Source: Francisella uliginis
Lineage (GTDB): Bacteria; Pseudomonadota; Gammaproteobacteria; Francisellales; Francisellaceae
Direction: 5' to 3'
Assembly (NCBI RefSeq): GCF_001895265.1
Contig: NZ_CP016796.1
Coordinates: 372,001-436,000, forward strand
DNA: 64,000 nucleotides
This document shows, in pieces, positions 8,323 through 17,810 of the stretch; the first letter of the stretch is position 1; the number at the start of each line of letters is the position of its first letter. The notes beneath the pieces were generated by a model that saw only the letters and a program-made list of their open reading frames with translations, was not told the origin of the DNA and searched no databases. A program made the translations under genes and the position numbers.

Positions 8323-8676
8323 ATGATAAAAGTATTTGGAATAAATAATTGTACAAGTGTTAGAAATGCTCTTAAGTTCTTTGAAGAAAAAGGAAAAAAA
8401 GTTGAATATATCAACTTAAGAAAAGAAAAGCCAACATGGCAAGAGATGCAAGAGATAAAACAGCTTGGTAATTTTGATGTTATTGATTTATTCAACTCTA
8501 AGGGCAAACTTTTTGCAGAAATGGGCTTAAAAGATAAATTCGAAAGCTTATCTGAAGAAGAAGCTTTTAAATTATTAGTTACAGATGCTTTATTATTCAA
8601 AAGGCCTTTAGTTGTAGATGGTGATTATGTTAGAACCGGTTGGAATAAGAAAGAATATCAAGAAAAATGGGGATAG
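8323..8676 (+). CDS. ArsC/Spx-family thioredoxin-fold protein
   Basis: A 117-residue protein of the ArsC-related reductase family (YffB/Spx-like fold). The N-terminal MIKVFGINNCTSVRNALKF supplies the single nucleophilic Cys10. The conserved LLFKRPLVVDGDYV segment near residue 93 carries the family's KRP motif. It lacks the three-cysteine pattern of arsenate reductases and sits in no arsenic operon, so a thiol-dependent reductase of unknown substrate is more likely. AAGGAAAATGTA precedes the ATG. It converges on the lipoprotein gene at 8682 with a 5-nt gap. Confidence 0.75.
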   Translation: MIKVFGINNCTSVRNALKFFEEKGKKVEYINLRKEKPTWQEMQEIKQLGNFDVIDLFNSKGKLFAEMGLKDKFESLSEEEAFKLLVTDALLFKRPLVVDGDYVRTGWNKKEYQEKWG

Positions 8677-8681
8677 ATCTA

Positions 8682-9026
8682 TTAAGAATCTTGAGCATTT
8701 ACCTCTGCTTTAGCTGCAGCTATCTGTGAGTCTAAGCTAGCTGCCTTTGAAAGGTTTTGTTCTGCTTTTGCGTTTAGTACAGCAGCTTGATCTTTTTCAT
8801 ATTGAGATTTAGAGCTGCTTTCTTTTGATTCTTTATCAAGGTTGCTAGCATCAGTAGTTAGGTTGTCTGCTTGTAATTTTTCATCTCTTGCTTTTTGGTT
8901 AAGATCATGTTGCTGTTGCTCTAAGTTTGCTAATGCTTGTTCTTTTTTATTAGGACCACAAGATGCTAATAATAGTGCACAAGTTCCAGTAACTAATACA
9001 GCTGTTAACGTTTTTTTAAAATTCAT
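8682..9026 (-). CDS. coiled-coil lipoprotein, unknown function
   Basis: A 114-residue protein with lipoprotein signal and lipobox LLASC (Cys23). The rest is almost entirely a helical, Gln/Lys/Ala/Ser-rich chain with heptad spacing (EQALANLEQQQHDLNQKARD...), like short envelope coiled-coil lipoproteins, but it lacks the C-terminal Lys of Lpp. GGAGAAAAAA lies immediately upstream of the ATG. No enzymatic motif is visible. Probably an outer-membrane-anchored periplasmic protein. Confidence 0.75.
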   Translation of the reverse strand: MNFKKTLTAVLVTGTCALLLASCGPNKKEQALANLEQQQHDLNQKARDEKLQADNLTTDASNLDKESKESSSKSQYEKDQAAVLNAKAEQNLSKAASLDSQIAAAKAEVNAQDS

Positions 9027-9179
9027 TTTTTTCTCCTTTATTTACTATAACTATATATCTTAATGCTTTTGAGAAGGTTATCTTATTTTGCTATAACAAT
9101 ATTATGATAGAGAAAGATATATTAGTAAATATTAAATTATATACAATGGTAGTTTCTCTATTCTTTGTTAAGTAACTAT

Positions 9180-10493
9180 TTAAAATAAATTAACTGCGTG
9201 GAGAAACATTATAAAACAGAATACAGTTATAACTCCAGCGGTGAAATTTAATTCATTTCTATTACAGAAAATTGAAACTAAAAACCAAACAATAATTCCA
9301 GTAGCAATCCCTGTTGATATTGATGAGGATAGAGTCATCATAATGATAGTGAAAAAGGCAGGGGTAGCTTGAACAAAATCATACCAGTCGACTTTTGCTA
9401 CTTGTTGCATCATCATTATGCCTATTAATACAAGTGCTGGTGAGATTACTTCTATAGGGATAGAGCTTATTAGAGGGGATAAGAATAAGAATGGTAAAAA
9501 CATTAATCCAGCAAATATTGCAGTAAGGCCAGAGCGAGCTCCTTGTGCAATCCCTACTCCAGACTCTACAACAACTGTAGATGGGCTTGAACCGAGTATT
9601 CCTGATACTGTTGCACTTGCTGCATCTGCAAGAAAAGTCTTCTTAAGCTCTTTATCTCTATGGTTGTGTTCTTTTTTCATACTTGCATAGAGACTAGAGA
9701 TTGTTCCTGTACCATCAAATAAGCTTAAAAAGCAAAAGGTGAAGATTGTTGGTAATATGGCAAATTTTAAACCATTGATAAGATCGATTTGTCCAATCAG
9801 TGAAAAATCAGGTAAACTTATAATGTGATTAGGAAGTGATACTACTTTCTCATGGCTGATATAAGAAATAGGGAATGATATTATATATCCGATAATGATG
9901 ACTACAATAATTGAAGCCGGAACTTTCTTAATAAACAAAATTATTAACAAAATTAGGCACACTAAAAATAATATAGTATGTGGATTAATTGTATTAAGAG
10001 TTAATAAACCTTCATGAGATGTTATAAAATGGCCATTTACAAAGCCAATGTATGCTATAAAAAGTCCTATGCCAGCACCTAGAGATTGTTTGATTGATTT
10101 AGGTAAGCTAAGCATAATTCTAGTACGGACATTTAAAATTACAAGTAAGCTGAATATTATCCCAGACCAGAATGTTGCTCCTAGAGCAGTTTGCCATGGT
10201 AAGTGGTAGACTGATACTGCCGTATATGAGAAGAAAATATTCATTCCCATTCCAGGAGCAATTACAAACGGGTTGCGAGTAAATAGACCCATAGTTATGC
10301 TACCAAATGCAGCTACTATTATGGTACTTGTAACCAGTGCATCGCTAGGCATTCCAGCAGATGCTAAAATCTTAGGGTTAACTACAATGATATATGAAAT
10401 CGCTAAAAAAGAGGCTAAACCTGCCAAAAACTCTTTTTTTATTGAGGTATTATTTGCTTTTAAGTCAAAGAAAGATTCTATTTTATGTAACAT
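9180..10493 (-). CDS. NCS2-family purine permease (AzgA/GhxP type)
   Basis: Imports adenine, guanine or hypoxanthine by proton symport. The 437-residue membrane protein starts with the family hallmark IESFFDLKANNTSIKKEFLAGLASFLAISYIIVVNP (residues about 5-40, quoted in part). It contains APGMGMNIFFSYTAV, FDGTGTISSLYAS and VVESGVGIAQGARSGLTAI motifs typical of the AzgA branch. About 12-13 transmembrane helices are expected. The aminotransferase gene upstream ends 55 nt before this start, so co-transcription is possible. A partial overlapping frame on the other strand is a shadow. Confidence 0.9.
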   Translation of the reverse strand: MLHKIESFFDLKANNTSIKKEFLAGLASFLAISYIIVVNPKILASAGMPSDALVTSTIIVAAFGSITMGLFTRNPFVIAPGMGMNIFFSYTAVSVYHLPWQTALGATFWSGIIFSLLVILNVRTRIMLSLPKSIKQSLGAGIGLFIAYIGFVNGHFITSHEGLLTLNTINPHTILFLVCLILLIILFIKKVPASIIVVIIIGYIISFPISYISHEKVVSLPNHIISLPDFSLIGQIDLINGLKFAILPTIFTFCFLSLFDGTGTISSLYASMKKEHNHRDKELKKTFLADAASATVSGILGSSPSTVVVESGVGIAQGARSGLTAIFAGLMFLPFLFLSPLISSIPIEVISPALVLIGIMMMQQVAKVDWYDFVQATPAFFTIIMMTLSSSISTGIATGIIVWFLVSIFCNRNELNFTAGVITVFCFIMFLHAVNLF

Positions 10494-10548
10494 TTTGATA
10501 TTACTAAATTACTAAAAGCTATATTTTAGTGATTAGTATAAGAAAAGT

Positions 10549-12138
10549 CTATTTTATTTTTAGTTGGCTTTTATATCTAGAATACAGGTTATCTAACTGT
10601 TGTCTGATATTGATACCAATTTGTCTATAGTCATACTCTCGTAGGTTTGCTAATGAGACTCTAGCAGAAGGATGTTCGACATCGAAGCCTTTGCCTGGTA
10701 ATAGAACAATACCTGTTTCCTTTGCTAGTATTTTCAAAGCCTTTGGCCCACTATGGTTTTGCATTAGCCATTTAGAAAAGTCTTTACCATATATCTTTTT
10801 TGAAAGTTTTTCTAAGTCTAGTAATGTATAGTAGCCTACATTGTTTTCATCTAAGTCTTTTTGCAATTTTGGCGAGATGGAATTGTATAAGATATTGTAG
10901 CGGCGGCGAATAAGATTTTTTGCTTCTTTACGATAAATATCTTGATTGTCTAGAAGGCTAGAAAGAGCGAATAGAGTCATTTGTAATTGTTGTGGTAAAG
11001 AAATGCCAGCTGTGTGATTTAGGACAACTGAGCGACTATCTGCAACTAATCTATCAATAAATTTTAACTTACTAGGTGTATGTGTTAATGAGCCATAGTG
11101 TTTTTCAAGCTCTTTAAGTTTTTGATTATCTAGATTATTAATTAAAGAGTCAAAGACGTTATCTTTATGTAATGCAATAGTACCAATACGCCATCCTGTT
11201 GCACCAAAATATTTCGAAAAAGAATACACGCAAAGGGTGTTATAAGGGCATTTGGAGAATATTGATTCGAAGTTATCAGAGAAAGTAGCGTAAACATCAT
11301 CTGTGATAATCATAAGATCTGGTCTATCATTTGTTATTATTTTAGCTAAATTATTTAAAGTTGAGTTATCCATTTTGACAGATGGGGGATTGCTAGGGTT
11401 TACTAAACATAAAACTTTGACAGATGGATCTATTATTTTTTTAAGCTCTTTATCTGAGACTTGCCAATCATTTTTTTCACTAGCATGAATATTAACGATT
11501 TCATTGTTGTACTCTGGTAGTTGGGGTATTTCAAGATAGGGTGAAAAAATTGGTGTAATCATAGCTATTTTATCATTTTGCTTGAGTAAACCATTTATCT
11601 TCATCGACTGAAAGATATATGTCATTGCTGCAGTGCCACCTTCTGTTGCGAAGACATCAAACTCTAAAGGAGTATCTGTATCTTGATAGAGTTCATTACG
11701 TAAATAATGCATAACAATATTTTCCATAATAGGCAGCATTCTTGGAGGATAAGGATAATCACATCCTAAAAAAGCACCAACCATCTCATACAATAGATCT
11801 TCTTTATTAACTCCTAAATGATCATTAGCAAAAGATAGAGTAGCATTTAGGAAGTTAATACCGTTTTCATTATTGTTAATTAAAGAGTAGTGGTCGAATC
11901 TTTCTAAGATACCTTTTTTTTCAGGTAATCCGCCGAAAATATTATCAAGATAAGAATATGAGCGTTCTGATTCTTTAATAGCAAAATCACCAAGGCGTAA
12001 AAAGGCATGTCTTGGAGATGTTGCTAAAAAATTAGGATTTCCTCTACCTGCATTTAACATTAATCTATCTGTTTTACTTTTTGCTAGCTTTATTAGATCT
12101 TCCTTGAATTCAAATGGACTTAAATTTTGTTTACTCAT
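10549..12138 (-). CDS. aspD: bifunctional aspartate aminotransferase / aspartate 4-decarboxylase
   Basis: A PLP enzyme of fold type I. At 529 residues it is longer than ordinary class I aminotransferases and matches the length of AspD, which converts L-aspartate to L-alanine plus CO2 and also transaminates. The PLP lysine lies in VYSFSKYFGATGWRIG; NPSNPPSVKM, ITDDVY and ARVSLANLREYDYRQIG are further landmarks. AspD usually pairs with the aspartate:alanine antiporter AspT. No AspT lies next to it here, so a proton-generating exchange cycle cannot be claimed from this window. Confidence 0.85.
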   Translation of the reverse strand: MSKQNLSPFEFKEDLIKLAKSKTDRLMLNAGRGNPNFLATSPRHAFLRLGDFAIKESERSYSYLDNIFGGLPEKKGILERFDHYSLINNNENGINFLNATLSFANDHLGVNKEDLLYEMVGAFLGCDYPYPPRMLPIMENIVMHYLRNELYQDTDTPLEFDVFATEGGTAAMTYIFQSMKINGLLKQNDKIAMITPIFSPYLEIPQLPEYNNEIVNIHASEKNDWQVSDKELKKIIDPSVKVLCLVNPSNPPSVKMDNSTLNNLAKIITNDRPDLMIITDDVYATFSDNFESIFSKCPYNTLCVYSFSKYFGATGWRIGTIALHKDNVFDSLINNLDNQKLKELEKHYGSLTHTPSKLKFIDRLVADSRSVVLNHTAGISLPQQLQMTLFALSSLLDNQDIYRKEAKNLIRRRYNILYNSISPKLQKDLDENNVGYYTLLDLEKLSKKIYGKDFSKWLMQNHSGPKALKILAKETGIVLLPGKGFDVEHPSARVSLANLREYDYRQIGINIRQQLDNLYSRYKSQLKIK

Positions 12139-12346
12139 GTTTGAAATCCTTATTCTTGATTATAGCTGATGCAATTTAGAACATATTTTTATAAAAAATT
12201 AAGTATGTGTTAGCTAAAGAGCGTATGGTTATGAATAATTTGCCAGAAATGACGTGTCGAATTCTTCCTAGAAGCATTTTACATTAATATGATGCTTGAT
12301 ATTTAGATTATAACAAAGCTATAAAAGAAATAATATTTTGTAGGAG

Positions 12347-13447
12347 TTATTGTTGAGTATTTATGTAACCACCAGGTATCGATTCAACCAAAGATTTAAG
12401 CTCTAACTCAAAGAGAATCGATATTACTTGGTTATATGGTAATTTAGATCTCATAATGATTTTATCTAAAGTTGTTAGTTCTCTATCTATATTGTTTAAT
12501 ATGGTATTTTCATTAGTATCAAGGTCAATATGCTTATTAGTTGAGCTATTAATGTTTTGCTGTACAGTTGTGGAAGGTAGATTTATTTCTTCGAGAATAT
12601 CTTTGATATCACAAACAAGTTTAGCTCCCTGCTTTATTAGTTCGTTACATCCTTCGCTAGTTGTACTAAAGATACTCCCTGGTATCGCAAAAACTTCCTT
12701 GTTTTGATCTAAGGCTAATTGAGCTGTAATTAATGAGCCACTTTTCTTAGCAGCTTCAACAATCACAACACCTTTGGCTAAGCCACTAATTATACGATTT
12801 CTCTGAGGAAAGTTATGGCGTAAAGGAGCAGTGCCTAAGGCAAGCTCAGAAATTATTAAATTATTGGTTTCTATTAGTTTATTATATAGTTCTCTATTTG
12901 AGCTAGGATATATAAGATCAACACCTGTACCGACTACAGCTATTGTATTAAGGTTACTATCAAGTGCAAATTTGTGAGCTAGAGTGTCAATGCCATAAGC
13001 AAGCCCACTTATTATTGATATTTCTGAACCTTGAAGGTCTGTACAGAGTTTTTTTGTTACGTTTTTTCCATATGTAGAATGATTTCTTGCTCCAACTATA
13101 GCTAATTGTGATTTCTTTAGTAAATCTATGTTTCCTGTGCAATATAATATAACAGGAGGAGTTGCTAGTTGTTTTAAATTTTTAGGGTAGTTGCTATCGA
13201 AGAAAGTTAAAATTTGGTTTTTTGGATTTACTAACCACTTATTAACTTTCTCCAAATATAGCTCATATTTTTTTGCATTTAGAAAATCTATAGTCTCTTG
13301 ACGTAAAGATAAGGCTTTTGAATATTTAGAAGGGTGTTTGATAATTTCTTTAAAGCAAAAGTTTTCTGATGAGGCTTTTAAAAAGCGGCTAATGCCAAAG
13401 TACGGGGTGCTTGATAGAATGATTGTATTTCTTATGTTATTTTGCAT
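12347..13447 (-). CDS. dprA: DNA-processing protein DprA (Smf)
   Basis: DprA loads RecA onto incoming single-stranded DNA during natural transformation. This 366-residue protein has the Rossmann-like core (VGARNHSTYGKNVTKKLC, SGLAYGIDTLAHKFAL, GTGVDLIYPSSNRELY, PQRNRIISGLAKGVVIVEA, GSLITAQLALDQNKEVFAIPG). It ends in a winged-helix domain finishing ...LKSLVESIPGGYINTQQ. Its ATG overlaps the stop of the upstream OmpA-family gene by one base (TAATG), so translation of the two is probably coupled. Confidence 0.93.
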   Translation of the reverse strand: MQNNIRNTIILSSTPYFGISRFLKASSENFCFKEIIKHPSKYSKALSLRQETIDFLNAKKYELYLEKVNKWLVNPKNQILTFFDSNYPKNLKQLATPPVILYCTGNIDLLKKSQLAIVGARNHSTYGKNVTKKLCTDLQGSEISIISGLAYGIDTLAHKFALDSNLNTIAVVGTGVDLIYPSSNRELYNKLIETNNLIISELALGTAPLRHNFPQRNRIISGLAKGVVIVEAAKKSGSLITAQLALDQNKEVFAIPGSIFSTTSEGCNELIKQGAKLVCDIKDILEEINLPSTTVQQNINSSTNKHIDLDTNENTILNNIDRELTTLDKIIMRSKLPYNQVISILFELELKSLVESIPGGYINTQQ

Positions 13448-14721
13448 TATAGAGTAGTTGTTGCCATTGAGCTATCAGTTATTTCTTGTAAAGAGTTCAC
13501 TACTAGCATTATACAGTAATGGTCAGATATTCTATAAATGAAACCATATCCGATGTATTTTGGAGGGATAGGGAATCCGTCTGTTCTTGTTGCAGGCTCA
13601 TATAAGATCATTTCAGTACCAACTTTTAAACCATCAGCAGAACCTTTGTTTAGAAGAATACTGTTATAAGATGATGAGAATGTGCTAGTGTTCATTACAT
13701 CCTCCATTACATTTGCGATAACTTTCTCATTAGCTCTAAAAGTCTCATCAGGTAGCTTCTCAGAAACAAGATCATCAGGAATAACATAGTCGCCAACGCT
13801 AGCCTCACGATTTAAGTTTTTGATTGTTAAAGCTGTTATACCTTTATAAGTGAATTTATAATTAGCAGACCCTAGTTTGTAAACTTTTTGGTCATCATTA
13901 AAATTAGAAATTGGTTTTGGTTTAGATACTATAATAAAGTTACTATTATCATCTTTTGCAGTATATTGTTTGTTAGCAAATATTGTAAAGTGACTTCCTA
14001 ATACAGGTCTTTTTTCTCGCGAGTCATATATTTCAGAAGTATCATCTAATTGATTACCGTTAAGAAGAAATACATTTGAGAAGAACTTAGTATAATCTGC
14101 TGGACGTAAATGTTTCAAATTGTGTTCAATATTATCAATTTGCTCAACAAGCTTACTTTCTATAGATATTTCTACTCTTTGGTTGATAGCTCTATTTGCA
14201 TTAGAGTCATTAGGAGCTATAGGATCTTGATACCCCATTGCTTCAATTTTAATGCCATCAGCAGGTTCTATACTATCGTTTTGTTCTAAGCCTTTTTTAA
14301 CTAAATATTCTCTGACACTAATGGCTCTATTTTTAGATAGTCGTATGTTATGTTCAGTTAGTAGGTCCTTATCAGTAAGAAGGTCTGAGTCGATTTTTCC
14401 AGCATAGCCTCTTATTGTAAATCTAGTAGTACCAGTAATTTTTAGATATGCATAAAGTTTATTTAGAACTGCTTTAGCTTGGTTATTTAATGTAAAACTG
14501 TCAGTATCAAACTTAATATTTGTTTCTATTAAATCAGCGCCTTGTTGGCGTTGTATACAGATAAAAGATTTATCACTCTTTAGCATTTCAGGGTTGCAGT
14601 ATTTCAGAGTTGGGAATGATAAAGGTTTATTATTTTCATTATCTTTTTTATTCATAGTGTCGCAGCTTGTGATAAATGCTGCAAAAACTGCTAAAAATGT
14701 AGTATATAATAGCTTTTTCAT
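13447..14721 (-). CDS. OmpA-family lipoprotein
   Basis: A 424-residue outer-membrane lipoprotein with lipobox ITSC (Cys20). Residues about 65-195 form an OmpA/Pal-type peptidoglycan-binding domain: IKFDTDSFTLNNQAKAVL, FTIRGYAGKIDSD, LSKNRAISVREYLVKKG and NRAINQRVEISI match its conserved strands. The C-terminal half has a beta-rich region with GDYVIPDDL and GSADGLKVGTEMILYEP, resembling the region after LysM domains in some envelope proteins. Translationally coupled to dprA. Probably a structural peptidoglycan tether. Confidence 0.82.
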   Translation of the reverse strand: MKKLLYTTFLAVFAAFITSCDTMNKKDNENNKPLSFPTLKYCNPEMLKSDKSFICIQRQQGADLIETNIKFDTDSFTLNNQAKAVLNKLYAYLKITGTTRFTIRGYAGKIDSDLLTDKDLLTEHNIRLSKNRAISVREYLVKKGLEQNDSIEPADGIKIEAMGYQDPIAPNDSNANRAINQRVEISIESKLVEQIDNIEHNLKHLRPADYTKFFSNVFLLNGNQLDDTSEIYDSREKRPVLGSHFTIFANKQYTAKDDNSNFIIVSKPKPISNFNDDQKVYKLGSANYKFTYKGITALTIKNLNREASVGDYVIPDDLVSEKLPDETFRANEKVIANVMEDVMNTSTFSSSYNSILLNKGSADGLKVGTEMILYEPATRTDGFPIPPKYIGYGFIYRISDHYCIMLVVNSLQEITDSSMATTTL

Positions 14722-14903
14722 GTTTTTTATATATCAAAAGAAATTCTCTATGAAAGTTATTCTACTATAAGTCTAGGATATTTGTGTAGAGTATTTACAA
14801 CATTTTGTTGAAGTCTAAAATACTGTTTTGTATAAAGATTAGATGACTAAAAAATTTAAATATGATATCTTGGAAAGCAAAATATTAAGTAATAAAAGAT
14901 AAT

Positions 14904-15368
14904 ATGAAAGTTGCATCAGATAGTTTTGTTAAAATGCATTTTAAGTTTAGGCTTAAGGATGGTTCTATTGCTGAGGATACAGAAAACTACAATAGACCTT
15001 TTATATTTCAAATGGGTCAGGGTTGTTTTACTGACAAGGTTGAAAATGAGCTTGTAGGTGCAACCGTTGGTGAAAGCAAGAGAGTTGTGTTAATGCCAGA
15101 AGAAGCTTTCGGTGAGAAGCATCCTGCGAGTATTTATTCGGTACCAAAATATAGATTTCCTAAAGATATGGAGCTAGAAGAAGGCTTAATTGTATCATTT
15201 AGTCAAAAAGATGGCTCTAAGCTTCCAGGGTTAGTTACAGAAGTTGGTGAGAATGATGTTACAGTTGATTTTAATCATCCATTATCAGGTCAAATAATAG
15301 TTTTTGAAGCGAGAATATTAGATATTGCTGATGAAGAGGGTAAGTTAAATGAAGATATTGCTAGCTAA
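14904..15368 (+). CDS. fkpB: FKBP-type peptidyl-prolyl isomerase, SlpA-like
   Basis: A 154-residue cytoplasmic prolyl isomerase/chaperone. The order of the FKBP half-domain, the inserted flap (EEAFGEKHPASIYSVPKYRFP) and the return strand (DVTVDFNHPLSGQIIVFEARI) is that of SlpA/FkpB. The NHPL[AS]G motif is diagnostic for this branch. The gene overlaps ispH by 20 nt; fkpB-ispH adjacency is widespread in gammaproteobacteria. A 182-nt gap upstream presumably holds the operon promoter, but I see no strong hexamers there. Confidence 0.92.
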   Translation: MKVASDSFVKMHFKFRLKDGSIAEDTENYNRPFIFQMGQGCFTDKVENELVGATVGESKRVVLMPEEAFGEKHPASIYSVPKYRFPKDMELEEGLIVSFSQKDGSKLPGLVTEVGENDVTVDFNHPLSGQIIVFEARILDIADEEGKLNEDIAS

Positions 15369-16311
15369 TCCGCGTGGCTTTTGTGCAGGTGTTAGTAGAG
15401 CTGTAGAAACAGTCGAGAAAGTTCTAGAAGTAGAAAAATCTCCTGTGTATGTGCGTCATGAAGTTGTGCATAACAAAGTAGTGGTAGACTCTCTCAAAAA
15501 GAAAGGCGTTATATTTGTTAAGGAAGTTGATGAGGTTCCTGATGATTCTGTATGTGTTTTTAGTGCTCATGGAGTTTCATTAAAGGTTGAAGAAGCAGCT
15601 ACTAAGAAAAATCTTGTTCTTTATGATGCAACATGTCCTTTAGTTACAAAAGTTCATCGAGGGGTTAGATTAGCTAGTAACAATGATGCTGAATGTGTGC
15701 TTGTAGGACATAAGGGGCACCCCGAAGTTCAAGGTACAATGGGGCAATACCGTAGTACAAAAGGTGCTATATATTTAGTTGAAAATGAAACTGATGTCGC
15801 TAAACTAAAAATTAATGATCCGGATAATCTTTATTATGCAACACAGACAACTCTCTCTGTTGATGAAACACAGAGTATAATACAGGCTTTAAAAGATAAG
15901 TATCCTAATATAAAGGGACCTAAAAAAGAAGATATTTGCTATGCGACACAAAATCGTCAAACTGCAATAAAATCGATGCTTAAAGAAATAGATATGCTGG
16001 TAGTAGTAGGTTCTAAAAATAGCTCTAACTCAAATAGGCTTAAAGAGTTAGCAACATTACAAGGTATGGACTCTTATTTGATTGATAATCCTTTAGATAT
16101 TAAAAAATCTTGGTTTGAGAATAAGAAAGTTTGTGGTGTAAGCGCTGGAGCATCAGCACCTGAATATCTTGTTCAGGAAATAATTTCTAAGATATCCCAG
16201 GTTTGTAGTGATAATGTTGTAGTGGAAGAGTTTGATGGAATTAAAGAAGAAATTCATTTCCCATTACCAAGACTTTTGAAGCAAAAGTCTATTAAAATAA
16301 AGGTGGAATAG
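15349..16311 (+). CDS. ispH: 4-hydroxy-3-methylbut-2-enyl diphosphate reductase
   Basis: The last step of the MEP isoprenoid pathway, giving IPP and DMAPP. The 320-residue protein has the three cluster-ligating cysteines in their usual contexts: PRGFCAGVSRAVE near residue 12, DATCPLVTKVH near 96, and VCGVSAGASAPE near 265. VRHEVVHNKVVVD, VGHKGHPEVQGTMGQ and the proton-donating glutamate in TQTTLSVDET region are also present. It starts inside the fkpB coding end and is followed 7 nt later by a chorismate mutase gene. Confidence 0.97.
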   Translation: MKILLANPRGFCAGVSRAVETVEKVLEVEKSPVYVRHEVVHNKVVVDSLKKKGVIFVKEVDEVPDDSVCVFSAHGVSLKVEEAATKKNLVLYDATCPLVTKVHRGVRLASNNDAECVLVGHKGHPEVQGTMGQYRSTKGAIYLVENETDVAKLKINDPDNLYYATQTTLSVDETQSIIQALKDKYPNIKGPKKEDICYATQNRQTAIKSMLKEIDMLVVVGSKNSSNSNRLKELATLQGMDSYLIDNPLDIKKSWFENKKVCGVSAGASAPEYLVQEIISKISQVCSDNVVVEEFDGIKEEIHFPLPRLLKQKSIKIKVE

Positions 16312-16318
16312 TATTATT

Positions 16319-16678
16319 ATGCAAAGATCTATTAGAGGTGCGACAACAATAGCAAAAGATACTAAAGAGAATGTTATTGAGGCAACAAAAGAGCTTTTAT
16401 ACTATATATTGACAAAAAACTCTGTAGATTCTAAAGATATTGTCAATATTATATTTACGGCAACTTCAGATATCAGATCTGTTTTTCCAGCAGTTGCTGC
16501 ACGTGAGATAGGTTTGGTAGATGTTCCACTTATAGATTGCCATCAAATGATGTGTGATGGTGCTTTAGAACTTTGTATTAGAGTTATGTTGACATATAAT
16601 ACAGAAAAGAAACAGCAAGATATTAGGCATGTTTATTTGCATGAAGCAAAAAAATTAAGGCCTGATTTAATAAGATAA
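16319..16678 (+). CDS. aroH: monofunctional chorismate mutase, AroH class
   Basis: Rearranges chorismate to prephenate. The 119-residue protein belongs to the trimeric pseudo-alpha/beta-barrel AroH class (as in Bacillus), not the helical AroQ class. Evidence: MQRSIRGATTIAKDT at the N-terminus with the active-site arginine, IIFTATSDIRSVFPAVAAREIGL in the middle, and RHVYLHEAKKLRPDL at the end. It lies in the fkpB-ispH-aroH-pssA run and is probably co-transcribed with it. Chorismate also feeds UbiC and is made by AroC, both encoded elsewhere in this window. Confidence 0.93.
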   Translation: MQRSIRGATTIAKDTKENVIEATKELLYYILTKNSVDSKDIVNIIFTATSDIRSVFPAVAAREIGLVDVPLIDCHQMMCDGALELCIRVMLTYNTEKKQQDIRHVYLHEAKKLRPDLIR

Positions 16679-16689
16679 AAGGTGCAGTT

Positions 16690-17517
16690 ATGTGGTTGTT
16701 AGAAAATATAGATATGAAAAGGTCTAAATATATACTCCCTAGTTTATTTACTAGTGCTAGTTTATTATTTGCTTTTTTAGCTATTATATCAGCGTTTCAA
16801 GAGAGTTTTATATCATGTGCTGTATACATGTTACTATCTGGTTTTGCTGATGCTTTTGATGGTAGAGTTGCTAGATACACACACACTCAAACAGAGTTTG
16901 GAGCAGCTTTAGACAGTTTAGCAGATGTTGTTTCTTTTGGGGCGACTCCTGCTTTAGTCATGTACTTTTGGAGCTTGCATAATTTAGGTTCGCTAGGTGC
17001 TGCGATTTGTTTTTTATATTTGCTGGCAGTAGCATTAAGATTAGCAAAATTTGATACGCAGCAGACTCCTAAAGATCTTAGTGAGGATGATATAATTGAA
17101 CGTAGATTATACTTTTACGGAATGCCTTGTCCAGCAGGAGCTGTTACAATTTCGGGTCTTATTTGGATGGGGCAAAGATTTTTAGTGGGAGACTCTACAT
17201 TTTTAAGTATTGTGGTAGTTGCTCTTACAGCATTTACAGCTTTATATTTAGCATTTATGATGGTTAGCGATATTAAGTTTAGAAGTTATAAAGACAGCGA
17301 TGGCCATGGTAATATTAGTAAAATTTATGTGATCTGCTTTATATTGATTATTCTAATGTTATTTACTATGCCTGAGAAATTATTATATTTAATAATGATT
17401 GGTTATGCTTTGTCTGGTCCAATCTCTCATTATAAATATAAGCAAAAAATGAAAAATAGTGATTTAAATGATAAATCGAGTGTTGATGGTAAAAAAATAG
17501 TTGACGCTGATTCTTAG
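16690..17517 (+). CDS. pssA: CDP-diacylglycerol--serine O-phosphatidyltransferase
   Basis: Makes phosphatidylserine, the precursor of phosphatidylethanolamine. The 275-residue membrane protein carries the CDP-alcohol phosphatidyltransferase signature DG-x2-AR-x8-G-x3-D-x3-D, seen in DGRVARYTHTQTEFG then AALDSLAD. About eight hydrophobic segments follow the family topology, with a charged C-terminal tail. An AAAGG site precedes the ATG. It is the last gene of the fkpB-ispH-aroH-pssA run and converges on a small lipoprotein gene. Confidence 0.93.
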   Translation: MWLLENIDMKRSKYILPSLFTSASLLFAFLAIISAFQESFISCAVYMLLSGFADAFDGRVARYTHTQTEFGAALDSLADVVSFGATPALVMYFWSLHNLGSLGAAICFLYLLAVALRLAKFDTQQTPKDLSEDDIIERRLYFYGMPCPAGAVTISGLIWMGQRFLVGDSTFLSIVVVALTAFTALYLAFMMVSDIKFRSYKDSDGHGNISKIYVICFILIILMLFTMPEKLLYLIMIGYALSGPISHYKYKQKMKNSDLNDKSSVDGKKIVDADS

Positions 17518-17540
17518 CTCTCATAGCTTTATTCTTTGTT

Positions 17541-17729
17541 TCAAGTATTATTTTTTGATTTCTGTTGACTAGCAACTTCTTTTGACTGGTTTAAATCTGA
17601 GCCATTTGAATTTAAACTTCCTTGGGTTGGTGGTGGAGCTACGTATTTAAATTGATCATCAGTAGAAGTTGAACATGAAAATAATGTAGTACTGATGATA
17701 CAAAGTCCCAAAAAAGTTATCTTTTTCAT
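17541..17729 (-). CDS. small lipoprotein, unknown function
   Basis: A 62-residue protein with a classical lipoprotein signal (MKKITFLGLCIISTTLFSC, lipobox LFSC, Cys19). The short mature part is rich in Ser, Asn, Gln and Pro (YVAPPPTQGSLNSNGS) and likely unstructured. It sits alone on the minus strand between pssA and the tol operon. No family recognised; the signal sequence supports it being real. Confidence 0.65.
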   Translation of the reverse strand: MKKITFLGLCIISTTLFSCSTSTDDQFKYVAPPPTQGSLNSNGSDLNQSKEVASQQKSKNNT

Positions 17730-17810
17730 TCTATATCTACTTTTAATAAATAAATTATATATTATTAATAATAATAACAGATTTAAGTATGATTTTAGTA
17801 AATTAAACTG

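Noticed and set aside
8323-8676. Arsenate reductase proper (arsC of an ars operon)
   Set aside because: Only one conserved cysteine, and no arsenic transporter or regulator nearby. The ArsR-type gene at 49204 belongs to a metal ATPase instead.
12230-12290. Short frame with GAAATGACGTGTCG resembling the GTCAT-type repeat
   Set aside because: Only a few bases match, there is no paired stem, and the approximately 20-codon frame has no support.
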